From IMG/VR virus record IMGVR_UViG_3300036985_005157, positions 1 to 35,916 of that record: a DNA stretch of 35,916 nucleotides; one strand, 5' to 3'. Position 1 is the first letter of the stretch, and every line of letters begins with the position of its first letter. The notes under the pieces were generated by a model. That model searched no databases. It was not told where the DNA came from and worked only from the letters and a program-made list of their open reading frames with translations. Positions 18,733 to 28,379 of this stretch are shown here, one piece after another. The DNA is from a virus. The position numbers and the translations under genes were made by a program.

Positions 18733-21651
18733 ATGCCATTAGAATTTAGTCATGTACCGATACAAATTGGTGGCATAAACACCAAAATGGATGATAAGCA
18801 GTTGCAGGCAGGGACTTTTGTATCCGCTGAAAATGTTGTGATGCAAAAAACTGGGAAAATTCAGAACCGACCAGGGTACAAATTTACAAGCACTCCTATT
18901 ACGCACTCCTCAGAAGTGATTGCAGCAGCGGCATACGACAATGGGAATATATCTATTGAAAGAGATGGGTCTGTTTATTTTGATGAATTAAATGCCACTA
19001 ATAAAGTGGGATCCTGGAATAATTTTGCTACTATTGAATTTGAACAGGCAAAGTGGCCAGTTGTATTACAAAGTAATACTGTACAACATTATAATATGAG
19101 CACAAATAGTTTATATTGTTCTAGCGTATTTATGGTAAAAAACGCTACACAATATGAAATGAAGTACGCCATAGCCTCAATAAATACTAATTTAATATTA
19201 GAAAGTAATTTAAATACCTCCGTTATACTTGGAACTTCTGCTACAATAGCTGGCCCTGTTGCCTACAATGGAGACAGTGTGGCGTATACTTATAGTGGCG
19301 GGTCTATTGGGAATATAGTATTTAAAAAATATGCTACTACCGCGATAACTTACGCAACAGGTGCTCTTGAAGTAAGAAAAATGGATGTAAAAGAAACTGC
19401 TGCATACATTATTTGTTTGTATCAAGACAGCGCTAATAATATTATATTAGGAATATATACAAAAGTAGCTGCTACTTGGAATACAATAACAGTTGCTGCT
19501 ACTACTGCTAGTGTTATGATAGCGTTAAATGCTTCAGAATCAGGAAATGAAATTGATGTTGCTTATCAGAATGATACTGATGACGACTATTATGTTTTTA
19601 TATATAATTTTAGTGGTACTCTTATTTATAATTGGAGTATCCCAATTACTGATAATAGGGTTAAATTAGCCATAGGATTAAATAGTTCTGATGCTACTAA
19701 TATTTATATAGCTGCTCAAAACTCTAGTGCTGCTTATAATATTGCAATACATAAAGTAAATAAAGCAACTGGAGTAATTGCAACTACTACTAATATTCTT
19801 GGCTGCGAACTAGTTTCTAAAATATCCTATCCATATGTTGTAGTAAAAAATGCTGATATTCGTGCGAATTCCACCTATTTTATAGCAGATTTAAGCACTA
19901 CTTTTGTATATGCTCCTTTATATAATACACTAGTCGCATCTTATGGATACGGAGAAGCAATAATACAGTCTGAATTTACTGCATCTAGCTTATTATTAGA
20001 GATGGAAAATCTAGTATTCCCATATATCCGATTTAATCCCACAAGTGGTATTGGAGCAGCAGATAAAAGTTATGGCATATTTATGGGACATATGAAAGGG
20101 AATATAACTACAAATAAAGCGCAGGTTATTCCTTGGAATGGCAGCTTAATTACAAATGCTTGGGGTTCTTTAAGAACTATTGATAATGCGGAGGCATTCC
20201 AGCCATTATGGACTAGTATGCCTTTGGCAGCAATGATTCCTACGTTATCAGCACTCCCTCCTCATACAAGTACCGCATTAGGGGCAGGGACATATACATA
20301 TGTTTTAGTTTATCAAACCTATGACATTAACAACAATGTTATTTATAGTTCTCCATTACAAACCGCTAGTATTACATTTGCCGCTGGAACACAAAATTCA
20401 GTTAGAGTAGTTAATATCGCTCCTCAATTTAATTTTTTGCCTTTAAATGCCACATCAACTGATAGTGTAATTAAAATCTATCGAACAGAAGCAGACGGTG
20501 ATTTGTTTTATTTTGTTGGTGAAAAACTTATAACAACCGTTTTTGATGATATAGTTACCGATGCAGTTTTAATTGGCAATAGATCATTATATACAACTGG
20601 TGGATTAATTGATTCATCACCCTGCCCAATTGCTAAAAACATATCTCTTGCAAAAAATAGGCTATGGGTTATTACCTCTGAATCTAACGAATTAGTTTAT
20701 TTTTCTAAAAAACAATTTCCAAAAGAGGCTCCACAATTTAATTCCTACTTTGTTATTAAGGTTCAAAGTCTTGGAGGGAATTTAATAACGTGCGCTGAAA
20801 TGGATGATAAAGTAATAATCTTTAGACAGAATGCTATTTACGCAACATATGGCGAGGGCCCTGACGAATCAGGTACAGGATCGTTTGCAGACCCACAGCT
20901 GATTACTCAAAGCATGGGATGTAAATATGCTCAGAGCGTAGTTTTAACTGATGCAGGCCTCATGTTTATGAGTTATGAGGGTATTTGGCTGGTAACCCGT
21001 GGCCTCCAGTTGCAATATATTGGTGCTCCTCTAGAAGCATTTAATTCCCTAGAAATTACTGCCGCACTTAATCTTATAGATCGACACCAAGTCTGGTTTA
21101 CATCGGCAACGGGCACTACGCTTGTTTGGGATGACCAACATGGGATGTGGTACACGTTTATTAATCAACCTACATATGCACCGTTTTTAACTAATGTAGG
21201 CGTGCCAGCTCATTACAGGGCCATAGCGGCGAGTAAATACCCTGGGCGATTAATGATAGAGGACGCAACCAAATGGTACGATGGCGCCTCTGATAACCCG
21301 ATTACAGTGACATTAGAGACGGGTTGGATTGCACTAAGCGGAGTTCAAAATTTCCAGCGTTTAAAAAAATTGACCTGGCTGGGTAAACTAAACGATACGC
21401 TCACAATAAAATCTTACTTTAATTTTGAGACTACATTAAACGAAACTTTTACAGTTACTACAACTGCAGCCGGCACATCTCCAGCGCAATATCAAGTGCT
21501 ACCAAAACAGCAGAAATCCGAGAGTATGAAGTGGAAATTTGAAATAGCATCTTTAACAGGAGCTTTTGAGTTATCAAGTCTTGGAATAGAAGCAGGAATA
21601 AAACGTGGTACATTTAAAGTTAATCAATCAAAACGAGTACAGGGAGTATAG
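18733..21651 (+). CDS. Tail nozzle / DNA stabilisation protein (P22 gp10-like)
   Basis: A 972-aa protein, the largest in the genome. It starts with IQIGGINTKMDDKQ, then GTFVSAENVVMQKTGKIQNR, typical of the N-terminal strand of the P22 gp10-like tail hub. The middle consists of repeated beta-sheet segments, as expected for a propeller. Late in the sequence, RLWVITSESNELVYFSKKQF, DKVIIFRQNAIYATYGEG and GLMFMSYEGIWLVTRG are typical of this group. In P22 the hexameric hub binds the adaptor and plugs DNA until injection. The first residues and the position after the adaptor support the call; some phages have longer or shorter versions. Confidence 0.7.
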   Translation: MPLEFSHVPIQIGGINTKMDDKQLQAGTFVSAENVVMQKTGKIQNRPGYKFTSTPITHSSEVIAAAAYDNGNISIERDGSVYFDELNATNKVGSWNNFATIEFEQAKWPVVLQSNTVQHYNMSTNSLYCSSVFMVKNATQYEMKYAIASINTNLILESNLNTSVILGTSATIAGPVAYNGDSVAYTYSGGSIGNIVFKKYATTAITYATGALEVRKMDVKETAAYIICLYQDSANNIILGIYTKVAATWNTITVAATTASVMIALNASESGNEIDVAYQNDTDDDYYVFIYNFSGTLIYNWSIPITDNRVKLAIGLNSSDATNIYIAAQNSSAAYNIAIHKVNKATGVIATTTNILGCELVSKISYPYVVVKNADIRANSTYFIADLSTTFVYAPLYNTLVASYGYGEAIIQSEFTASSLLLEMENLVFPYIRFNPTSGIGAADKSYGIFMGHMKGNITTNKAQVIPWNGSLITNAWGSLRTIDNAEAFQPLWTSMPLAAMIPTLSALPPHTSTALGAGTYTYVLVYQTYDINNNVIYSSPLQTASITFAAGTQNSVRVVNIAPQFNFLPLNATSTDSVIKIYRTEADGDLFYFVGEKLITTVFDDIVTDAVLIGNRSLYTTGGLIDSSPCPIAKNISLAKNRLWVITSESNELVYFSKKQFPKEAPQFNSYFVIKVQSLGGNLITCAEMDDKVIIFRQNAIYATYGEGPDESGTGSFADPQLITQSMGCKYAQSVVLTDAGLMFMSYEGIWLVTRGLQLQYIGAPLEAFNSLEITAALNLIDRHQVWFTSATGTTLVWDDQHGMWYTFINQPTYAPFLTNVGVPAHYRAIAASKYPGRLMIEDATKWYDGASDNPITVTLETGWIALSGVQNFQRLKKLTWLGKLNDTLTIKSYFNFETTLNETFTVTTTAAGTSPAQYQVLPKQQKSESMKWKFEIASLTGAFELSSLGIEAGIKRGTFKVNQSKRVQGV

Positions 21652-21653
21652 AT

Positions 21654-23234
21654 ATGACTTTTATGGAAGATCTTGCGCATAGTTTAGGCGTTGTTACAGA
21701 TGAAGATGTAAAAAAGAAAAAAAAGGTCGCTTCGGATAAAGCTGCTGCAGATGCAGCTAAAAAAACTGCTGATAAAGCTGCTGCAGATAAAGTTATTTCA
21801 GATAAAGCAGCTGCTGATGCAAAAGCTATTCAAGATAGTATTACTGCCGCTGCTGAATTAATGAAAAAAGGGACTACTGAAGCTAAATATGATGCAACTA
21901 TGATGATTAAGGATGCAAAGTTAGCTGCAAAAGTAGCATCTGAAAAATATGGAGTAGATATTGCTAGTTTAATAGATAATACTACTAAAAATCTTGAAAA
22001 AGCATTAACAACCTCGGCAGATGCATCAGAAGCAGCTATTAAAGTTTCAGAAAAATCTACACAAGATTCTATTGATGAGATGAACAAAAATTTTAAAACA
22101 GCGATTACAGATTTAACTACTGGGACAGAAGAGTTGAAAAAAACTCAAGCTGCTGCATATGGTGGTGCAGAAACTGAGCAAAAAGCACGTGCTGATTATG
22201 AAATGCAAGAAGTAGAGAAATATAAAGCGCAAACTGCAAAGGAAAAAGCTGGGATATTACAAGAAGCTCCGATGACAGAGTTGCAAAAAGCAGCAATGGG
22301 ACAGACACAATCTGCTGCTGAAATCATGATTAAAAATCAAGCTAGAGAAGCACAAAGCAGAGCGCAAAGTGCCGCGTATGCTAGGGGATTTAGTCCTGCA
22401 GCACAACGGGCAGCAATAATGGCTGGTAGTCAGGCTCAAATGACAGCAACGGGCCAAGCTGCAACTATGAGAGCAGAGGAACAAGCTAAAGCGCGGGAGC
22501 AGTTTGCAAGTGCATATTTTGCGAGACAAGGGCAGTTGCAGCAAGCGGAACAGTTTGGATTAAACATGGGTTTAAGCGTTGAGCAGATGTATCAAAACGC
22601 AATTAATATCAAATTGCAGGCAGCAGAGACAGATAAAACGTTAACATCCCAAATGATATTGCAAAAAATGGGTTTACAAACTCAAGCGGCTCAATTAGGC
22701 ATGGGTGCGCAAATGCAACAAGTGTCTCAATCTATGAGTGCTAGACAACAAAATCAACAAAATGCTTTAGCGGTAAGACAAGCAAATATTGCACAAGGAA
22801 CAGCAGCACAACAAGGCGCATTGGCAACTGGACTAGGTGCACAATTAGACTTAAATACATTAGGAGTGCAACAACAAGCTGCATTAAGTGCACAAGGGTT
22901 AGGAGCAACTAATCAGATGGCAGGCGCAGCTCCTAGCGCTGTGCAAACAAGCCAAGCGGCAGCAACACAAAACCAACAATTTATAGAAACACAAGCGCAA
23001 AATGCGCAAATTGAAAGAGATAGAGCGGCAGCAGCAAAAAAAGCAGCTGATGATGCATTTTATCGGGATTTTTTAAAAACAATAGTTGGAGGGGGAGTTA
23101 GTGGTGCGGCAGGAGCAGTAACAGGCGGAATATCTCTAACAAACCCGGCGTCAGCATCTACTCCCTTAAACTTGTCTGCACCATTACAAGCTAATGCCGC
23201 ATATCCTTTACCACGCGCATCATCTAATATTTAA
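21654..23234 (+). CDS. Ejection (internal virion) protein 1, Ala/Gln-rich
   Basis: A 526-aa, strongly helical protein starting MTFMEDLAHSLGVV. The first 70 residues are Lys/Ala-rich and heptad-like; the middle is Gln/Ala-rich (SAAEIMIKNQAREAQS, FARQGQLQQAEQFGLNMG). A short hydrophobic stretch close to the C-terminus (FLKTIVGGGVSGAAGAV) may enter a membrane. This profile fits the short-tailed-phage proteins stored in the head and ejected ahead of DNA to form a channel (P22 gp7/gp20). The repeated Ala tracts make simple homology searches unreliable. It precedes two further proteins of the same kind. Confidence 0.65.
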   Translation: MTFMEDLAHSLGVVTDEDVKKKKKVASDKAAADAAKKTADKAAADKVISDKAAADAKAIQDSITAAAELMKKGTTEAKYDATMMIKDAKLAAKVASEKYGVDIASLIDNTTKNLEKALTTSADASEAAIKVSEKSTQDSIDEMNKNFKTAITDLTTGTEELKKTQAAAYGGAETEQKARADYEMQEVEKYKAQTAKEKAGILQEAPMTELQKAAMGQTQSAAEIMIKNQAREAQSRAQSAAYARGFSPAAQRAAIMAGSQAQMTATGQAATMRAEEQAKAREQFASAYFARQGQLQQAEQFGLNMGLSVEQMYQNAINIKLQAAETDKTLTSQMILQKMGLQTQAAQLGMGAQMQQVSQSMSARQQNQQNALAVRQANIAQGTAAQQGALATGLGAQLDLNTLGVQQQAALSAQGLGATNQMAGAAPSAVQTSQAAATQNQQFIETQAQNAQIERDRAAAAKKAADDAFYRDFLKTIVGGGVSGAAGAVTGGISLTNPASASTPLNLSAPLQANAAYPLPRASSNI

Positions 23235-23248
23235 TAGGAGTTTTTATT

Positions 23249-24616
23249 ATGGGTTACAGAATGCCATTTCAGCCACAAGATATGCAATTAATACCTGCTC
23301 AACAGGGCGATGTAAGAAATACTTTACCAGAACCTCAGTATGATACTATGCAAGGAGATCAAGGAGCACAAGCACTTAATGCAGGAATGCAAGGTGAAAT
23401 GCCAGTACAGAGTTATACTCCACAGCAACAAATGCAAGGAGGGCAACAGCAGGTTGTCACAACAGAACAACAAGTAAGTCCAGAATTTGCTAGTGAGATG
23501 GCGAATATCGAGGGTGCTACTGAAGCTCAAAAAGAGGCAATGAAAAGAGTTGCCGCTAAGGACGCAGAATTAGCAGATGCGCAAGCAACTATGGCTGAGC
23601 GTGCAGCAAATGAGACTCTACAAAGCTTAGCAGAACAAGAGCAACGAAGAATTGAATTAAAAAGTAATTTAGATGCACAAGAGCAAAAGATTAATACTGC
23701 TAAAAATGAATTCCAGAATAGTGGTATCGATGGGATGAGGATATTCAGAGATAATAATCAGAATAAAATCATCGCAGTTTTAGGTATGGCGTTAGGCGGT
23801 ATGGGTGCAGCTATGACTGGCGGTAAGAATTACGCTGCAGATATGCTCAATACCATTATTGATTCAGATATCAATCAACAGAAGTATGAAGCAGAGAAAA
23901 AAGGTACAATGTATTCTCAGTCATTAAAAGAAAGAGATATTATAAATAATACATTTGACCATGAAGAGGATAGATTTAATGTGCAGAAGCTGCAGAGATT
24001 AGATGCTATTAAATCGCAGGGCGAGGCTATGATGAGCCGTATAGGTGGAGCAAAACAAAAAGAACTAATGGCCGCTACTCTTGCAACAATAGATCAAAAG
24101 TTAGCAGAAACAAAAGCTAATTTGTATCAAAATGCTAGTAAAAAAGTTGAGACTACTACAAAAACTGGAGGCCCTGCAGTTGGCGGCGCAGGATTAACAG
24201 AGGCGCAAGCAAAGGCAAATACATTTGCTAACGCTATGGGAAACGCTAACAAACAAATGGAGGGTGCAGAAGAATATGCTGCGTCTGCTATGGGTGCTAC
24301 CGCTGTTAAATGGGTGCCAGAGATTTGGAAACCAGAAAAAGCTAAGATGTATCAACAGGCAGCAAACGCTTGGCAGGAGGCATATCTGAGATTCGCTTCT
24401 GGAGCTGCATTAGCAGACAGTGAAATTCAGAGAACAATTGCAACAGCTATGCCAGCTATTGGAGATACTGCTGCAGTTCTAAAGCAAAAACGTGATTATA
24501 GAATTAGAACTCAAAATGATATTACAACTGGAGTAATCGGCTCTGCTTCTTCTGTTCGGCAAGAAGTAGGACAGAAAAGATATATGCCTGGATCAGCAAC
24601 AAAAGTTGGACAATAA
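23249..24616 (+). CDS. Ejection (internal virion) protein 2
   Basis: A 455-aa protein with a Gln/Pro-rich N-terminus, long helices (KEAMKRVAAKDAELADAQAT, SLAEQEQRRIELKSNLDAQE), a hydrophobic hairpin IIAVLGMALGGMGAAMTGG near residue 178, and the motif IDSDINQQKYEAEKK shortly after it. The hydrophobic hairpin followed by an IDxDI motif is often seen in internal virion proteins of short-tailed phages. The probable role is to form part of the channel that carries DNA through the host envelope. AGGAG precedes the start. Confidence 0.7.
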   Translation: MGYRMPFQPQDMQLIPAQQGDVRNTLPEPQYDTMQGDQGAQALNAGMQGEMPVQSYTPQQQMQGGQQQVVTTEQQVSPEFASEMANIEGATEAQKEAMKRVAAKDAELADAQATMAERAANETLQSLAEQEQRRIELKSNLDAQEQKINTAKNEFQNSGIDGMRIFRDNNQNKIIAVLGMALGGMGAAMTGGKNYAADMLNTIIDSDINQQKYEAEKKGTMYSQSLKERDIINNTFDHEEDRFNVQKLQRLDAIKSQGEAMMSRIGGAKQKELMAATLATIDQKLAETKANLYQNASKKVETTTKTGGPAVGGAGLTEAQAKANTFANAMGNANKQMEGAEEYAASAMGATAVKWVPEIWKPEKAKMYQQAANAWQEAYLRFASGAALADSEIQRTIATAMPAIGDTAAVLKQKRDYRIRTQNDITTGVIGSASSVRQEVGQKRYMPGSATKVGQ

Positions 24617-24627
24617 AGGATAAACAT

Positions 24628-27339
24628 ATGCCAGTATTATTTAATAATGTTGCTAATAAATGGGAGGCATTGCCTGAAGAAAACGTAAATGAAGGCGTTA
24701 AATCAGGTCAATATGCACCTCGCAGAGGCTCTAGAATTACAATGCTCAATCCAGAGGGTGAGCAATATGTAGTTGATGCAGCTGAAATGCAGTCAGCTCT
24801 TAACAATGGTTGGAACTATTTAGGAAATACTGCCGCAAAGAAAATAGCTGAAGAACAAATATCAAATATCTACCGACAAGAATTTGATATGCCTGCAACC
24901 GCTGCAGCAGCTGGTGCGCTGCGTGGGTTTACGTTTGGCTTATCCGATGTAGCTATGCGCGCAATCGGTGGGAAAGAGCTAGCAGCAGGCCTAGAAACAG
25001 TCAAAGAAGTATCACCAATGGCTAGTGCTGCTGGTGAAATTGCAGGGAGTGTTGCAGGGCTTGGAAAAATTGGATTAGGCAAAACAGCGGCGGGTTTAAT
25101 AGCTAAAGGGACAGAAAAAGCAGGTGTAGGTTTTTTAGGTAAAGAATTAGGGACTAAAGGTATTGGAGAATTAGCCGGCGCTGGTGCAGCTAAAATAACC
25201 GGTGGCATAGCTGCAAAATATGGAGAAAAGGCACTGATAACCCAGGCGGCTAGGGTGGGTGCCGGATCTGCTATCGAAGGTCTAGCGATGGGTACAGGGC
25301 AAGTTATTTCAGAAGCTGCTCTTGGTGATCCTGATCTAAGTTTCCAACATGCAGCTGGAATAATCGGATTAAATATGGCATTTGGTGGAGGTGTTGGAGC
25401 GTTCACTAAGGCTGGTACTATGGGCATCAAAACAGTTTTAAACTCGCTTAAAGAAGCTACGTTACCCACTGCAACTGCAGATGTAATTGGAAAAGCGTGG
25501 GCAAAGGTTGCACCTTCTATTCGAGGCTTTTCTAAAGAGCAAACAGAGATAGCGCAAAAGGGTTTTGGTACTGCAGAAGGTAGGCAATTACTTAATGATG
25601 CATTGCAATCACCAGCTACTCTAGAAGTTAAAGCCCTCCAGAATATGAAGGACTTAAAAACTATCGGGCAAAAATTAGAAGATATTACACTAGATGCTAG
25701 GTCTACACTGCAGGGAGAAGCTGGAAAGTTTACTGCATTAAACACCAAGAAATCTACCTTAAAAAATCTTAATAATTCTATTGATTCAGCAGTAGGTGAA
25801 ATTGAACATACACCGAGTTTGTTTAATGCTGATGCAAAGAATGCTTTGACTGATTTTAGAAAGCTTCTAAATGAGAAATTTTCTTCTGTTACAAATAAGG
25901 GAGAAATGCATAAGTCAGTGCAGGATATTAGAATAGGGATTGATGCTTTAATAAGAGATTGGAGTAAAACATTAAAGCTTAGTAAAAATTCTAGAACAGA
26001 TAAATTATTACAACAGGTGCGAGGAACCTTTGCAGATCATTTAAAAGATGAAACAATATACGGGCAATTTGGAAAAGATTACGACGTATTAAATAGCGCA
26101 TTACATAAATATTACGGAATACAAAAGTCATTTTTAAAAGATTTTACAGTTAAACGTCCTAATGCTCAGGGTGTGGATGAACTGGTAATTTCAGATTCTA
26201 AGATTAAAGCTTACCTTATGAAACCTGAAAAAGGTGACAAGGAATTAGGACTAAATGCATTTCAAGAAGCGCTAGATAATCTACAAAAGACAGCAGATGC
26301 TACTGGAAAAACTAACCCAGTATTAGGAGAAGCTCTTGGGATGAAAGTCCAAGAAGCTAAACAAACCATCAAAAATCTAACTGAGCAACGTGGCACTGCA
26401 ATTATCGTGAACGGTATGGAATCATATACTGGTAAATCACTGATGGGATCACTCGCAGGTTATGCGCTGGGATCTGCAACGGGACTAGATCCTACTGGCG
26501 GCATATTAGGTGGAGTAATAGGCTCAGCAATCTCATCCCCTGCTACCATGCTTAAAATTATGACTCGCATTGAAAATCTTGGAGTAGCGGGCTTACAGCG
26601 CAACCAAAGTGTGATTGCTAATATGCTAGCACGTCCTTCGATTAAAACGTCTAGTGAGCTTGTAAACAAATATGTGCCTAGAGTTTCAATGGCAGCCGTC
26701 TCAAGTATGCTGCAACAAGATGAAGAAAAACCGATTGCTAAACCAACCATGCTCCAATTTAGACAGATGCTAGATGAGAATATACAGGATAAACACAAGC
26801 CAGTCATACACTTTACAAACAATAATCCGCATATGGAGGAGTTTACACCTGGTTATGTTGCAGCTGCCGCGAATACAATGAATCGGGCATTATCATTTTT
26901 GCAAAGCAAAATGCCTCAGAATACGGGCATGGATATTAATCCTGAGTCTGACTTGAGGATGAGTAAATCTCAACAACAAATTTTTGATACTTATCTTGAT
27001 GCGGCTTTTAGACCTTCACGTCTCCATGAAGAACTAAAATCACACCGACCTGATCCCAGGGTTGTTGAGGCTGTACAAGTAGTTTATCCAGAAATGTTTG
27101 CTGATCTACAAAAAGAAATTTTGAACCAGGCAACAGAAGGCAAATTAGGCTATCAGCAGAAGTTAACACTTGGTAGATTATTTGCAGTAAATACTTCACC
27201 ATCCATGAGTAAAATACAAAACCTGCAGAATAATTTTATCCAAGCTGAAAAACAAGAAGCTGCACTTGCAATGAAAAAAAATACTATCTCCAAATTAGCC
27301 GAAGCAGGGATGACACCTACCGATCGTCTCCAGATGTGA
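24628..27339 (+). CDS. Ejection (internal virion) protein 3, large
   Basis: A 903-aa protein. Residues 1-80 form a short beta domain (MPVLFNNVANKWEALPEE, MLNPEGEQYVVDAAEMQSAL). Residues about 90-270 are Gly/Ala-rich with hydrophobic helices (ALRGFTFGLSDVAMR, AAGEIAGSVAGLGKIG, AAGIIGLNMAFGGGVGAFT), suited to membrane insertion. Long amphipathic helices follow (KDLKTIGQKLEDITLD), then a second hydrophobic Gly-rich part (SLAGYALGSATGLDP) and a polar C-terminus. As the last of three tandem ejection genes it may be the P22 gp16 counterpart that crosses the cytoplasmic membrane. No lytic transglycosylase motif was recognised. Confidence 0.7.
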   Translation: MPVLFNNVANKWEALPEENVNEGVKSGQYAPRRGSRITMLNPEGEQYVVDAAEMQSALNNGWNYLGNTAAKKIAEEQISNIYRQEFDMPATAAAAGALRGFTFGLSDVAMRAIGGKELAAGLETVKEVSPMASAAGEIAGSVAGLGKIGLGKTAAGLIAKGTEKAGVGFLGKELGTKGIGELAGAGAAKITGGIAAKYGEKALITQAARVGAGSAIEGLAMGTGQVISEAALGDPDLSFQHAAGIIGLNMAFGGGVGAFTKAGTMGIKTVLNSLKEATLPTATADVIGKAWAKVAPSIRGFSKEQTEIAQKGFGTAEGRQLLNDALQSPATLEVKALQNMKDLKTIGQKLEDITLDARSTLQGEAGKFTALNTKKSTLKNLNNSIDSAVGEIEHTPSLFNADAKNALTDFRKLLNEKFSSVTNKGEMHKSVQDIRIGIDALIRDWSKTLKLSKNSRTDKLLQQVRGTFADHLKDETIYGQFGKDYDVLNSALHKYYGIQKSFLKDFTVKRPNAQGVDELVISDSKIKAYLMKPEKGDKELGLNAFQEALDNLQKTADATGKTNPVLGEALGMKVQEAKQTIKNLTEQRGTAIIVNGMESYTGKSLMGSLAGYALGSATGLDPTGGILGGVIGSAISSPATMLKIMTRIENLGVAGLQRNQSVIANMLARPSIKTSSELVNKYVPRVSMAAVSSMLQQDEEKPIAKPTMLQFRQMLDENIQDKHKPVIHFTNNNPHMEEFTPGYVAAAANTMNRALSFLQSKMPQNTGMDINPESDLRMSKSQQQIFDTYLDAAFRPSRLHEELKSHRPDPRVVEAVQVVYPEMFADLQKEILNQATEGKLGYQQKLTLGRLFAVNTSPSMSKIQNLQNNFIQAEKQEAALAMKKNTISKLAEAGMTPTDRLQM

Positions 27340-27389
27340 TAATCTCCTCATAGTCCCTAGTTACAAACTTTAACTCACAAGGGGAAGCT

Positions 27390-27773
27390 ATGAGCAGCAC
27401 AAAGCGCGTACTCCGCCCGTATCGAGTAATAGACGGTGGCAATTTAGCGGCTGACATTACAGGTTCGGAAACTAACGTCCAATTTCTTGATTACGTTCTA
27501 CTCCAGGTAGACTGGTCAGGTACTAGTCCAGTCGGCGTATTTAATGTTGAATATCTTAAACTGGAAGCAGAAAGAAATACTGCAACTGGTGTGGATATTT
27601 GGGAAAAAGTAGATTTTGGTGGAGCAATTGGAACAGATATTCCAATTTCTGGTAGTCCAGGTTCCCACCAAATAATTTTAAATGAGATAGCCTTTCCAAA
27701 AATCCGCTGTTTTTACGATAGAACGTCAGGCAGTGGAAGCTTAACTGTTACATTAGTCGGAAAGGAGAGATAA
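27390..27773 (+). CDS. Small virion (tail-associated) beta protein, 127 aa
   Basis: A beta-rich protein. QVDWSGTSPVGVFNVEYLKL, SGSPGSHQIILNEIAFPKIR and the ending TSGSGSLTVTLVGKER resemble small structural proteins found next to tail-fibre genes in short-tailed phages. The jelly-roll-like pattern suggests a capsomer-like or fibre-base unit. AAGGGG precedes ATG. It is the first gene after the ejection protein genes, with about 50 nt in between. Confidence 0.65.
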   Translation: MSSTKRVLRPYRVIDGGNLAADITGSETNVQFLDYVLLQVDWSGTSPVGVFNVEYLKLEAERNTATGVDIWEKVDFGGAIGTDIPISGSPGSHQIILNEIAFPKIRCFYDRTSGSGSLTVTLVGKER

Positions 27774-27774
27774 C

Positions 27775-28368
27775 ATGACACTTTATATATACCCGCCATT
27801 AGGAACTATTACCATATCTCCTGCTGTTGGTACTGATTTTGCAACGGAAACAACGCTTGCAGCAGTAGAGACCGCAGTTGATGGGTTAGAAACTTTGATA
27901 ACCTCTACAAATACAAAATTAGATACGCTACATGCTGATGTAGACGGAATCGAGACATTAATAGGCACGACAAACACAAATACTGCCAATATTAAAACAG
28001 CAGTTGATTTGACCACAACGGCAGTTAATGCGGTAACAGTTGCAGTTGCTGCGGCAGCTAAACCAGAATATGCAAGGGCAAATGCAGCGGTACTACATAA
28101 TTTTGCAGTTACGCCTGTTGTAGCCACTCTTTTTACTACAGTTATTGCATCAATTGCAGCTAAAGCAGTCAGATGGCAATTTGCGAATACTTCTGGAAGC
28201 TGGATGCAGATAGCGTCTGGAGCAATTGGGTCAGAATTTATATTCTGTCAGATACCTCCTGGTGGCGCAGCGGAAGTGGATAAAATGCTTATTGCTACAA
28301 CCAGAATCAGCGTAACTAGTGATGAAAATGTGGCAAGCGGAAAACTTTCTGTATGTTCGTTTGTTTAA
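27775..28368 (+). CDS. Fibre-like virion protein with coiled coil, 197 aa
   Basis: Starts one base after the preceding gene. The head (MTLYIYPPLGTITI) leads to a coiled-coil segment (residues about 25-95) with two near-copies of VDGLETLITSTNT / VDGIETLIGTTNT, typical of trimeric stalks, then a globular beta domain at the C-terminus. The likely role is a small trimeric fibre or connector between the tail and the larger fibre genes that follow. There is no known receptor-binding motif. Confidence 0.6.
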   Translation: MTLYIYPPLGTITISPAVGTDFATETTLAAVETAVDGLETLITSTNTKLDTLHADVDGIETLIGTTNTNTANIKTAVDLTTTAVNAVTVAVAAAAKPEYARANAAVLHNFAVTPVVATLFTTVIASIAAKAVRWQFANTSGSWMQIASGAIGSEFIFCQIPPGGAAEVDKMLIATTRISVTSDENVASGKLSVCSFV

Positions 28369-28379
28369 GGGGATGAATT

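Noticed and set aside
24870-25748. Minus-strand open frame of 292 codons
   Set aside because: Opposite to an Ala/Gly-rich ejection gene, whose codons give Pro/Ala-rich reverse frames free of stops. No RBS or motif.
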